Source of the DNA: Advenella kashmirensis W13003
Lineage (GTDB): Bacteria; Pseudomonadota; Gammaproteobacteria; Burkholderiales; Burkholderiaceae_B
Direction of reading: 5' to 3'
NCBI RefSeq assembly: GCF_000506985.1
Contig: NZ_KI650981.1
Coordinates: forward strand, 481,028-545,027
Length of the DNA: 64,000 nt
The notes beneath the pieces are model-generated. The model was not told the origin of the DNA, ran no database searches, and worked only from the letters and a program-made list of their open reading frames with translations. Shown here in pieces: positions 19,730 to 26,193 of the stretch (position 1 is its first letter; the number at the start of each line of letters is the position of its first letter). A program made the position numbers and the translations under genes.

Positions 19730-20271
19730 GTCTTGCCCTTTTCCGAAAAAGCGTTAAATTGTGCCGTTCTTCCAGCCGATTCGTATATCAGGTACAGCTC
19801 AAGATCGGGCAATGGTAGCCCAGGTCCTGCTTTTTCTGCCCACTCTATGAATACAATTGCGTTCTCGCCCAGATTTTCACGAAAGCCGGCATCAAGCCAT
19901 TCGTCAGTATCGGTAAATCTATAAAAATCAAAGTGATACAAGTATAAACTAGAAAGATTATAGGTTTCAAGCAAAGTATAGGTTGGGCTCTTGATTCGTC
20001 CCTGCACCCCCATTACCTTTAAAAAGTGCCGGACAAAGGTCGTTTTGCCGGCGCCCAGATCGCCTTTGAGGTAAACCCGGGCGCTCTTGTTTTCATCTGG
20101 GTTATTTTCGTAACTATTTGAAAAGTAATCGGAAAAAATGGCTGAGAGCTGTTGCGCCAATGCCTGGGTGGCGGCTTCGTCGGCCAGAAACAGGGAGGTA
20201 GAGGCGAGGGCCTGAGGGGCGACAGAATCGGAATTTGACATGGAAATCGGGGCCGTTTCGGATAGAAACAT
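19681..20271 (-). CDS. tsaE: tRNA threonylcarbamoyladenosine biosynthesis ATPase TsaE
   Basis: A 196-residue P-loop ATPase needed with TsaB/TsaD to make t6A37 in ANN-decoding tRNAs. The P-loop is GDLGAGKTTF; the family-typical KSPTYTLLETY and HFDFYRF follow, then the Walker B-like IVFIEWAEKAG. Two starts are possible, ATG 20271 and ATG 20241; neither has a strong Shine-Dalgarno sequence. The protein is longer at the N-terminus than E. coli TsaE (about 150 residues), and the extra part looks unstructured. It heads the tsaE-amiC-mutL-miaA cluster. Confidence 0.93.
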   Translation of the reverse strand: MFLSETAPISMSNSDSVAPQALASTSLFLADEAATQALAQQLSAIFSDYFSNSYENNPDENKSARVYLKGDLGAGKTTFVRHFLKVMGVQGRIKSPTYTLLETYNLSSLYLYHFDFYRFTDTDEWLDAGFRENLGENAIVFIEWAEKAGPGLPLPDLELYLIYESAGRTAQFNAFSEKGKTWITQLIHRGTPTSEK

Positions 20272-20338
20272 AATGTAAATTATCAGAAAACCGCTGGAAC
20301 TACTTCAAAATCAATAAAAAATAATACTTGTTTCGTGG

Positions 20339-21244
20339 CTAATTTACCAATTTCTCACCGATAAACAACCAGAAGGGAATTGTCAGGACCGACAGTACGG
20401 TGCCTGCAGAGACGGCGGTCGCCACACACCGGCCATCTCCCCCCATGCGTGCAGCCAGAATATAGGCGGCAGAAGCGGGCGGCAAGGCGGCGAACAGGAC
20501 CAGAATATGGGTTTCCAGGGGTGACAGCGACAGGCCCAGAGCAAGCGCCAGGGCGAAGACGGGCATAATCATCAGCCGGATCGCCAGAATCCAGGTAATC
20601 ACGCCGCGATCCTGGCTCGCACCTCCCAGCGACAGGCTGGCGCCGACGCACAGCAAACCCAGCGGGATGGAGCTGTTGCCAAGTTTGGACAGGGTCACCG
20701 CCAGTGTATGCTCCAGCCCCAGGCCTGAAAAACTCAGCAGCAGACCGGTCAGGGTGGCCAGCACCAGGGGGTTTTTCAGAATCTCAAGCCAGACATTAGC
20801 CCCCTGAAAGCGCGCCAGGGACTTGACGGCCAGAATGTTGGCGATGGGCACTGAAAACCCGACGATGACCGCCATAATGGCCTGGCCTTCGCTGCCGGCC
20901 AGCGCAGCCGACAGGGAAAAACCGATGTACGTGTTGAACCGATAGGCGCACTGCGCCAAAGAGGCCAGGGCAATGGGCCGCGGTTTCAAAAGGGGACGGG
21001 CCAGCCAGGCTGCCAGGTAACCGGCCAGGCACAGCAGCAGCGAGACGGCCAGTAGCCGGCCTGCCGAACCGGCGGAAATGGGTGTAGACGAGATAGACTG
21101 GATCAGCAGGGCCGGAAACAGGATGTAGTAAACCAGTCTTTCGGTGTTGGTGAAAAATTCGCGGGAGAATTTCAGTTTATGCAGAAGGACCCAGCCCAGC
21201 GCGACAATGAGACAGTCAGGTATAACCAGCAGAGCAACATGCAT
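20339..21244 (-). CDS. AEC (auxin efflux carrier) family transporter
   Basis: A 301-residue membrane protein with about ten hydrophobic segments and the AEC-typical pattern near the start (VIPDCLIVALGWVLLHK, then LVYYILFPALLI) and at the end (GRCVATAVSAGTVLSVLTIPFWLFI). Related bacterial proteins export or exchange organic acids; the substrate here is not known. ATG 21244 gives the standard family start (MHVALLVIPDCLIVALG), although no clear Shine-Dalgarno is present. It is divergent from xerD with about 106 bp between the starts. Confidence 0.88.
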   Translation of the reverse strand: MHVALLVIPDCLIVALGWVLLHKLKFSREFFTNTERLVYYILFPALLIQSISSTPISAGSAGRLLAVSLLLCLAGYLAAWLARPLLKPRPIALASLAQCAYRFNTYIGFSLSAALAGSEGQAIMAVIVGFSVPIANILAVKSLARFQGANVWLEILKNPLVLATLTGLLLSFSGLGLEHTLAVTLSKLGNSSIPLGLLCVGASLSLGGASQDRGVITWILAIRLMIMPVFALALALGLSLSPLETHILVLFAALPPASAAYILAARMGGDGRCVATAVSAGTVLSVLTIPFWLFIGEKLVN

Positions 21245-21350
21245 AAGAGAAGATCGGATTCGGGTTGGCAGAATTTGAGCTAGAATCAGATCATAGTGCA
21301 GAACGCAGCCGCAGTTTGCCAATATCATTTTTTGCTATGAATAAATAACT

Positions 21351-22268
21351 ATGCGCACCCCGAAAGCTGAGCCGGCCCATCAACAGGATATCGACCCGTT
21401 CATCGATGCCTTGTGGCTGGAGGACGGGTTGGCACAGAATACGCTCCTGGCCTATCGACGTGATCTGAACGGACTCGCAGATTTTCTGGCAAAGCAGAAA
21501 CCACCCGGCCGTCTTCTGCACACGAGGCGTGAAGATATTGAGGCCTGGTTCGCTGCCGGCCATGCCCACAGCAAAGCGTCCACGGCCAACCGCCGGCTGG
21601 CGACGCTCAAGCGCTATTTCGCCTGGGCCATTCGCACGGGTCAGATCCAGGAAGACCCCTGTCTGACATTACATTCGGCCCGTCAGCCCGCACGTTTCCC
21701 CAAAACCATGAGTGAACAGCAGGTTGACCAGTTGCTTGAAGCGCCCAACACGCGGGATGCGCTGGGGCTGCGTGATCGCGCCATGCTTGAAACGCTTTAT
21801 GCGTCCGGCCTGCGGGTCACCGAGCTGGTGAGCCTGAAAGTACTGCATCTGAGTTTGAACGAAAATGTGGTCAGGGTCGTCATGGGCAAGGGGGGCAAGG
21901 ATCGGCTGGTGCCCCTGGGCGCGCAGGCCGCATACTGGCTTGAGCGGTACCTGAAAGAAGCGCGGCCAGAACTGCTGGGACGCAGACAATCGGATGATCT
22001 TTTCCTGACCCGGCGCGCCACCGGTATGACCCGCCAGGCCTTTTGGCAATTGATCAAAAAGTACGCGTTGCAGGCCGATATTCACGCGCCGCTGTCGCCG
22101 CATACCCTGCGTCACGCTTTTGCCACGCATCTGCTCAATCATGGCGCCGATCTGCGGGTGGTGCAGTTGCTGCTGGGGCATGCCGATATTTCCACGACGC
22201 AAATCTACACCCACGTCGCGCGTGAACGGCTCAAGCAGCTGCATGCGCAGCATCATCCTCGTGCTTGA
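21351..22268 (+). CDS. xerD: Site-specific tyrosine recombinase XerD
   Basis: A 305-residue recombinase that, with XerC, resolves chromosome dimers at dif. The N-terminal SAM-like DNA-binding part (ALWLEDGLAQNTLLAYRRDL) is typical. The catalytic set is complete: Arg in ASGLRVTELVSL, Lys in GKGGKDRLVP, His/Arg in SPHTLRHAFATHLL, His in LLGHADISTTQIY and the Tyr nucleophile in the same segment. The length and the single-copy housekeeping form argue against an island integrase, although a small islet lies about 850 bp downstream. Confidence 0.95.
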   Translation: MRTPKAEPAHQQDIDPFIDALWLEDGLAQNTLLAYRRDLNGLADFLAKQKPPGRLLHTRREDIEAWFAAGHAHSKASTANRRLATLKRYFAWAIRTGQIQEDPCLTLHSARQPARFPKTMSEQQVDQLLEAPNTRDALGLRDRAMLETLYASGLRVTELVSLKVLHLSLNENVVRVVMGKGGKDRLVPLGAQAAYWLERYLKEARPELLGRRQSDDLFLTRRATGMTRQAFWQLIKKYALQADIHAPLSPHTLRHAFATHLLNHGADLRVVQLLLGHADISTTQIYTHVARERLKQLHAQHHPRA

Positions 22269-22350
22269 GGTAACGGCCTCTGGCGTGGGATAAATAACCT
22301 GCATTAAAATAACCTGCTTTAGCAATGATTCAAAAATCAGTCAGGTATAT

Positions 22351-22842
22351 ATGGCCGCCAGCAAACACGTTTCCGAAACACCCGCTACCCAACTGCTGAA
22401 AAAGCACAAGGTGGCTTACACCGAACACATCTACCAGTATGTCGATCATGGCGGGTCGTCGGAAGCGGCCAGCCAATTGGGCATTGAGCCCCATGCGGTC
22501 GTCAAGACGCTCATTCTGGAAGACGAACACGCCAAGCCCCATGTGATGTTGATGCATGGCGATTGCGAAGTGTCTATGAAAAACCTGGCGCGCCAGGCAG
22601 GGGTCAAGAAAATGCAACCGTGCCAGCTGGCGGTGGCGCCCAGGCACTCCGGCTACCAGATTGGCGGAACTTCGCCTTTCGGGACACGTAAGCGCATGCC
22701 TGTGTGGGTTGAGCAAAGCGTGCTGGATTTGCCGCTGATTTACATTAATGGGGGGCGGCGCGGATACCTGCTGGCGCTCAATCCCCAGGTGCTGGTGGAA
22801 CTGTTGCAGGCCAGTGCGGTCCATGTCGCCAATGACGGTTGA
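22351..22842 (+). CDS. ybaK: Cys-tRNA(Pro) deacylase YbaK-type
   Basis: A 163-residue aminoacyl-tRNA editing-domain protein that removes mischarged Cys from tRNA-Pro. The conserved lysine is in VVKTLIL (about residue 51), and the family core LAVAPRHSGYQIGGTSPFGTRKRMPVW and YINGGRRGYLLALNP are present. Length is standard. It stands 82 bp after xerD and may be co-transcribed with it or have its own promoter; no strong signal was found between them. Confidence 0.93.
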   Translation: MAASKHVSETPATQLLKKHKVAYTEHIYQYVDHGGSSEAASQLGIEPHAVVKTLILEDEHAKPHVMLMHGDCEVSMKNLARQAGVKKMQPCQLAVAPRHSGYQIGGTSPFGTRKRMPVWVEQSVLDLPLIYINGGRRGYLLALNPQVLVELLQASAVHVANDG

Positions 22843-22945
22843 ATTTTGGCAACAGGGCAGGTAAAAAGAGCGTCTTTGAGTACCAAAAGGGGTTTATTTG
22901 GCCTGGCTCCACGCAGCGGTCGCACATCAAATTGTTGATTTCGCA

Positions 22946-22951
22946 TATAAT
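22946..22951 (+). promoter_or_regulatory. -10 element of the tRNA-Arg promoter
   Basis: A perfect TATAAT is followed by a GC-rich stretch (GCCGGGTGCCC), the discriminator type seen in growth-rate-regulated stable RNA promoters. No good -35 hexamer is visible at 16-18 bp. The mature tRNA begins about 78 bases downstream. Confidence 0.5.
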
Positions 22952-23028
22952 GCCGGGTGCCCTGCGTCTGGATTCATGTAGCGGCATATCGGCCACCCTG
23001 GTCGAAGATGACATCTGCAATATGCGTT

Positions 23029-23103
23029 CTCGCCGTAGTTAAATGGATATAACCGACCCCTCCTAAGGGCCAATTACAGGTTCGATTCCTGTCGGCGAGG
23101 CCA
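23029..23103 (+). tRNA. tRNA-Arg (anticodon CCU)
   Basis: All arms can be folded: acceptor CTCGCCG/CGGCGAG, D-stem GTTA/TAAC, anticodon stem GACCC/GGGCC with loop CTCCTAA (anticodon 23062-23064), T-arm ACAGG-TTCGATT-CCTGT, then G73 and an encoded CCA. It reads AGG arginine codons. Two features are unusual: the acceptor begins with a C1-G72 pair, and there is an A-C mismatch at the second pair of the anticodon stem. The AT-rich islet begins directly after the CCA end. Confidence 0.93.
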
Positions 23104-23113
23104 CATTTATCGC

Positions 23114-23524
23114 TCAAGATGCTTCATCCGAGGACTTCTCTGCATACACACGGTACCCGTAACCCCCAAACGCTCCAAAACCAGCGCTTGCGATAATCGT
23201 TATCATTTTCTCTTCCAGCGCATCTTTGTTTTGATACAAACCGAATCCGCAGAAAATCATCAGACCAAGACAAACGGTCCCGCAAAAGTACAGTCTGTAA
23301 CGAACAGTGGTTTGAATATGTGACCGTTCAGCGGCTCTGTCCCTCATTTCAGCTTCAAGTGTTTTTGTGGCAAATTTTGCTTGCTGCTCTATCTCTCTTT
23401 CTCGAACCGTAAGCTCTCTGAGTTTTAATTCCTGATCGCGTATATGAGTGTCGAGCAGTCTGTTGATTGTGGCTTCGTTCAGTGAGGACGGATTCGTATT
23501 CTGCGGCGATGGAATATGACTCAT
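23114..23524 (-). CDS. Unrecognised protein with coiled coil and two C-terminal membrane segments
   Basis: A 136-residue protein that I do not recognise. Residues about 15-70 are charged and heptad-like (DQELKLRELTVREREIEQQAKFATKTLEAEMRDRAAE), so a coiled coil is likely. Two hydrophobic stretches follow (LYFCGTVCLGLMIFCGFGLY and MITIIASAGFGAFGGYGYRVYA), consistent with a short membrane hairpin, then a charged tail. Its ATG overlaps the stop of the upstream 65-codon ORF by four bases (ATGA), so the two are probably translated together. It ends only 11 bp from the tRNA 3' end. Base composition is AT-richer than the flanks, which suggests transfer. Confidence 0.6.
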   Translation of the reverse strand: MSHIPSPQNTNPSSLNEATINRLLDTHIRDQELKLRELTVREREIEQQAKFATKTLEAEMRDRAAERSHIQTTVRYRLYFCGTVCLGLMIFCGFGLYQNKDALEEKMITIIASAGFGAFGGYGYRVYAEKSSDEAS

Positions 23525-23718
23525 CGGCTAATTGGTTTAAATCCCCAAATAGGTTTATAAACGGGGCGGTTGTATAGGACGTGGAAAGCAACTAAGTTTT
23601 TTCTTTCTGAAACGACAGGGACAATTTCAGATTTGTTGATTAAATGTTTCCTTGTTTTCACTAACTCCGCGAATTGAGCAGCGTTGAGATTTTCACTGTA
23701 AACAGGGAAAACATTCAT
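23521..23718 (-). CDS. Small protein of unknown function, first gene of the downstream islet operon
   Basis: A 65-residue ORF (starts MNVFPVYSENLNAAQFAELVKTRK) with no family I recognise. It is mostly soluble in character with a basic stretch early on. The AAQFAELVKTRKHL segment could be a helix of a small DNA-binding fold, but this is only a guess. Support for it being real: its stop overlaps the start of the next gene as ATGA, and a sigma70-like promoter and a conserved leader lie directly upstream (23744-23827). No Shine-Dalgarno precedes its ATG; translation may be coupled to the 8-codon leader ORF ending 9 bases upstream. Confidence 0.5.
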   Translation of the reverse strand: MNVFPVYSENLNAAQFAELVKTRKHLINKSEIVPVVSERKNLVAFHVLYNRPVYKPIWGFKPISR

Positions 23719-23727
23719 AGATTTTTG

Positions 23728-23754
23728 TCAAATAGCTTCTTGCGATATACCCAT
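23728..23754 (-). CDS. Possible 8-codon leader peptide (MGISQEAI)
   Basis: ATG 23754 has a good Shine-Dalgarno (AGGTG, five bases upstream) and reads MGISQEAI before TGA. The equivalent ATG in the second repeat copy starts the 126-residue gene (MGISEMGV). It is therefore either a truncated relic of a homologous gene or a leader ORF coupling translation to the 65-codon gene, whose ATG comes 9 bases after its stop. Confidence 0.35.
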   Translation of the reverse strand: MGISQEAI

Positions 23755-23827
23755 ATTTACACCTGAATGATTTATGCCTGATTTTAATTCATGCCTATTT
23801 TGCTGTTCAATTAGGAAAGACCGAAGG
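23744..23827 (-). repeat. Islet promoter/leader repeat, copy A
   Basis: About 84 bp that align with 24618-24702 with two small indels. The last 23 bp (23805-23827, plus strand GTTCAATTAGGAAAGACCGA and 3 more bases) are identical in both copies. Read on the minus strand the repeat holds TTGAAC, an 18-bp spacer, TAAAAT, a Shine-Dalgarno and an ATGGGTAT start region. Confidence 0.85.
23781..23810 (-). promoter_or_regulatory. Promoter of the 23718/23524 operon
   Basis: On the minus strand: -35 TTGAAC (plus-strand 23805-23810), 18-bp spacer, -10 TAAAAT (23781-23786). The expected start of transcription is near 23774, giving a leader of about 20 nt before the 8-codon ORF. The identical hexamers in the other repeat copy support function. 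Confidence 0.6.
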
Positions 23828-23861
23828 TATGCAACTTCGTCGATCCCATTGAAACAGAGCC

Positions 23862-24263
23862 TTATGATGATGAAATATGTTCTAGCAAGGAATAAGTCTC
23901 CGCAATCACCTGTCGCCCTGTGGTGATTTCCAAATTGCACTTCAGATCATAATCGGCGGCTTCACGTTCTGATTTAAGTGACCGACACAGATAGCCGATA
24001 GAACGCGATTTTGAACGCAATTTACTCGACCTGATCGTCGGATTGATTAATTGGCGGATTAGCGTCTCGTGTACGCCGCAATTGTCAGTTCTAGCCGAAC
24101 CGGGTGAGTCTAAGCCATGATGAAAATCTTTTGCGCTATGGTATGCACAGTAATATGCTCTACTAATCGCAGCTCGAATTTCAATTTCTGAGGCAGTCGG
24201 GGTAAGAATCGCTGAGGAGAAATTCAAAAAATCAATGTTATCAACACTCATTGATCTACCCAT
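23862..24263 (-). CDS. HEPN-fold-like protein, second gene of the upstream islet operon
   Basis: A 133-residue protein. The pattern of an early helix AAISRAYYCAYHSAKDFHHG, a middle VHETLIRQL, and a later LKSEREAADYDL is the one seen in small HEPN-domain proteins (RAYY...H, HG/HE, R..ADY). Members often work as toxins or as partners of nucleotidyltransferase-like antitoxins. The R-x6-H spacing in SRAYYCAYH is present, but it lies in the first helix and not in the usual catalytic position, so RNase activity is not claimed. Its ATG lies inside the end of the upstream 126-residue gene (16-bp overlap), showing tight coupling. AT-rich composition suggests horizontal origin. Confidence 0.6.
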   Translation of the reverse strand: MGRSMSVDNIDFLNFSSAILTPTASEIEIRAAISRAYYCAYHSAKDFHHGLDSPGSARTDNCGVHETLIRQLINPTIRSSKLRSKSRSIGYLCRSLKSEREAADYDLKCNLEITTGRQVIAETYSLLEHISSS

Positions 24264-24628
24264 TTGAAAGTAACGTGGAAGCCGTTTGGGATATCGTCCA
24301 TTTTTTCCGCAATCAGCTCGGCTAACTGTAAATTCATCTCGGTAACTTGTTTGAGCGGCACAGGAACGTTAATCCGCGCGTGTATCATGCCATTGCCGTT
24401 TGTCAGTTTAAATGGGAACGCTGGGCTCTGTTGAAATAGAGAATGGCGACGTAATACTATAGCAGCGCAATCTAGCATAGTGGCGATTTGTTCATCACTG
24501 GTTTTTGCTGCATCTAAAGTGTTTACAACGCTTGTGTTTGCAACGCTTCTCAGTAACGCAGTACGGTTGGTGTGAACTTCGTTATTGTTAAGCTTCATAA
24601 CGGAAACGCCCATTTCGGAAATGCCCAT
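24248..24628 (-). CDS. Unrecognised 126-residue partner of the HEPN-like protein
   Basis: No family recognised. It has an N-terminal part with few hydrophobic stretches (MKLNNNEVHTNRTALLRSVANTS), a central helix-like DEQIATMLDCAAIVLRRHSLFQQ and a C-terminal part GMIHARINVPVPLKQVTEMNLQLAELIAEKMDDIPNGFHVTFKWV that looks like an alternating beta/alpha/beta unit. ATG 24628 is favoured because GAGAT lies six bases upstream and the start region MGIS is shared with the other repeat copy; ATG 24613 or 24598 are alternatives. It overlaps the HEPN-like gene by 16 bp, so a two-component module (for example toxin-antitoxin) is plausible but unproved. Confidence 0.55.
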   Translation of the reverse strand: MGISEMGVSVMKLNNNEVHTNRTALLRSVANTSVVNTLDAAKTSDEQIATMLDCAAIVLRRHSLFQQSPAFPFKLTNGNGMIHARINVPVPLKQVTEMNLQLAELIAEKMDDIPNGFHVTFKWVDQ

Positions 24629-24702
24629 TTTTATATCTCAATGATCTCTATTTCGGATTTTATTTCCCCCGATTCTGCAGTTCAATTAGGAAAGACCGAA
24701 GG
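24618..24702 (-). repeat. Islet promoter/leader repeat, copy B
   Basis: About 85 bp homologous to 23744-23827. It carries the identical 23-bp block at 24680-24702, the same -35/-10 hexamers and the ATG of the 126-residue gene. In one minus-strand frame both copies would read LRSFLIE(Q/L)QNR, so the repeat could derive from the 3' end of an older coding sequence. Confidence 0.85.
24657..24685 (-). promoter_or_regulatory. Promoter of the 24628/24263 operon
   Basis: On the minus strand: -35 TTGAAC (24680-24685), 17-bp spacer, -10 TAAAAT (24657-24662). Transcription would begin near 24650, about 20 nt before the ATG. The block upstream of the -35 (to 24702) is fully conserved with copy A and may be an operator. 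Confidence 0.65.
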
Positions 24703-24816
24703 GCCACAGACGCGTTGCACGCTGGATTGCCTTTTCGATTCTTCAAACCCGATACAGACAAGCCAGTCCATATGCTTTAAAATGGAACATGACTCATGCC
24801 CTCCGGAGATTATCCT

Positions 24817-24960
24817 GTGAACGACGATACCGATTTTGAATCCGCATTGGACAATATTGATTTCGATGCCATCGAAAAGAAAAACGCCGAGCTGATCAAC
24901 AAGCTCGACGAGAACGTACCCGAAGTTGATAACGACTGTGGTGATGCCTGCAAAATTTAA
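24817..24960 (+). CDS. Small acidic protein, 47 residues, unknown function
   Basis: GTG 24817 follows GGAG at 24804-24807 and reads (M)NDDTDFESALDNIDFDAIEK... to ...NDCGDACKI, TAA at 24958-24960. An in-frame ATG at 24796 would add seven residues without a better Shine-Dalgarno. About a third of the residues are Asp or Glu, and there are two cysteines in the last eight residues (CGDAC). A strong intrinsic terminator lies 22 bp after the stop, which supports a real transcription unit. Codon use is like the core genes, unlike the islet next to it. I do not recognise a family; acidic DNA-mimic or metal-binding roles are only possibilities. Confidence 0.6.
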   Translation: MNDDTDFESALDNIDFDAIEKKNAELINKLDENVPEVDNDCGDACKI

Positions 24961-24982
24961 GCAATTTGCGGCTCAAGCGATC

Positions 24983-25012
24983 AGCCCCGGAACCTGACGG
25001 TACGGGGCTTTT
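24983..25012 (+). terminator. Intrinsic terminator after the 47-residue ORF
   Basis: AGCCCCG (24983-24989) pairs with CGGGGCT (25003-25009), followed by TTTTCTTC. It serves the plus-strand ORF and lies just beyond the stop of the convergent DUF1634-like gene. Confidence 0.75.
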
Positions 25013-25018
25013 CTTCAT

Positions 25019-25336
25019 CTACAGCCCGATCAGCACGCCCGTCCCGATAATGGCCAGAACGAGGGCGGCGATGGCCATGTATACGTAATCCCGCGCCTGT
25101 AAAAACAGGATCATCATCAGCATGACACGCGAGACCGGAAGCAGAATAAAAATGACAACGCCGATTTTGATCAGACCGTAACCGATGGCGCCCATTCCGA
25201 GGGCAGGGTCCAATGCATCGGCTGCGGCCAATAGAATGCCGGCGCCGATCACTGCCGAGGCCAGCAGCGTGCCGTACCACAGCAAGGCGGCGATGAGCCC
25301 GTCGTGGCGATCAGGTGCGTTTATTGATGAGTTCAC
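25019..25336 (-). CDS. DUF1634-like small membrane protein
   Basis: A 105-residue protein with three hydrophobic segments (AALLWYGTLLASAVIGAGILLAA, GYGLIKIGVVIFILLPVSRVMLMMILFL and YVYMAIAALVLAIIGTGVLIGL). This size and the LLPVSRV..MILFL..RDY pattern fit the DUF1634 family, which is commonly encoded directly behind TauE/SafE exporters. Its ATG overlaps the stop of the exporter gene by four bases. It probably works with that exporter in the inner membrane; its own role is unknown. Confidence 0.8.
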   Translation of the reverse strand: MNSSINAPDRHDGLIAALLWYGTLLASAVIGAGILLAAADALDPALGMGAIGYGLIKIGVVIFILLPVSRVMLMMILFLQARDYVYMAIAALVLAIIGTGVLIGL

Positions 25337-26193
25337 GTATCAGCCCCCCATATTTGAATATCAAGCGCGCTCAACATCATCTGTATGGCAAGCGCGATAA
25401 GCACGACAGAGAACAGAATCCGCAATTTTTCTGCGGGCATGCGCATCAGCAGTCGGGCGCCGGCCAGCGACCCCGCGACTGAGCCCAGCGCGACCGGGCC
25501 GGCAATGCCCATGTCGATATCCCCCCTGACCAGATAGGCGCCTCCACTGGCCGCAGCAGTAACGCCTATCATAAAATTGGATGTCGCTGATGAAACCTTG
25601 ATGGGAAGCCGCAAGGCCGTGTCCATAGCTGGAATTTTCAATACGCCCGATCCGATGCCCAACAGCGCCGAGATGACGCCCGCGCCATACATGAGAAACA
25701 GCCCGAGTGGCACGCGATCCACCTGATACGGGATGTCCGTACCCAGTGCGCGGTCGGGAAAGCTGGCGTGCAAACGCAGGCGCGTTGCCCAGCTCGCGGG
25801 GTCCGGCGGCGTGTTGCGGGTCAATTGCTGCCGCCGCGCCATCATTTGCTGGGCTGAGAGAACCAGGATAAGAGAAAAAAGGGCATAGAGAAACGGGGTG
25901 GGAATAATGCCGATCAGCAATACACCCGTTAACGCGCCCAGTGTAGTGGCGGTTTCCAGGACAATTGCCAGTTTGACATTGGTCAATCGGCCCTTCAGAA
26001 AGGGTGACGCGCTGCCACAGGAACAGGCAATCACCGAGACGATACTGGCGGCGATCGCGACATGAATATCAATGCCGAAAGCCAGAATCAGGATGGGAAC
26101 GATAAAGATGCCGCTGGCCATACCCAGCATACCGCCCAGTGCGCTGGCACCGAAGGCGACTGCAAATAGCCATAACACGGTTGTCATGTCCAT
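25333..26193 (-). CDS. Sulfite exporter TauE/SafE family protein
   Basis: A 286-residue membrane protein with about eight hydrophobic segments. The two repeated family motifs are seen: GASALGGMLGMASGIFIVPILILAFG near the start and GAGVISALLGIGSGVLKIPAMDTALRLPIKVSSATSNFMIG in the second half. Such proteins export or exchange sulfite, sulfoacetate or other organosulfur or carboxylate anions; the substrate is unknown here. ATG 26193 overlaps the GntR stop (TGATG); the frame is open further upstream but only as the shadow of the regulator gene. It lies between its regulator and the DUF1634-like gene in one operon. Confidence 0.87.
   Translation of the reverse strand: MDMTTVLWLFAVAFGASALGGMLGMASGIFIVPILILAFGIDIHVAIAASIVSVIACSCGSASPFLKGRLTNVKLAIVLETATTLGALTGVLLIGIIPTPFLYALFSLILVLSAQQMMARRQQLTRNTPPDPASWATRLRLHASFPDRALGTDIPYQVDRVPLGLFLMYGAGVISALLGIGSGVLKIPAMDTALRLPIKVSSATSNFMIGVTAAASGGAYLVRGDIDMGIAGPVALGSVAGSLAGARLLMRMPAEKLRILFSVVLIALAIQMMLSALDIQIWGADT

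Noticed and set aside
21351..22268. xerD as an island integrase
   Set aside because: It has housekeeping XerD length and features, and lies before ybaK on the core side of the tRNA.
23728..23940. 70-codon minus-strand ORF spanning the islet repeat copy A
   Set aside because: It starts inside the HEPN-like gene and covers the promoter repeat. Only its LRSFLIEQQNR part is of interest, and is treated as a possible relic.
23805..24702. Islet repeats as integron attC sites
   Set aside because: They lack GTTRRRY/RYYYAAC core sites and the folded-palindrome form of attC, and no integrase is nearby.
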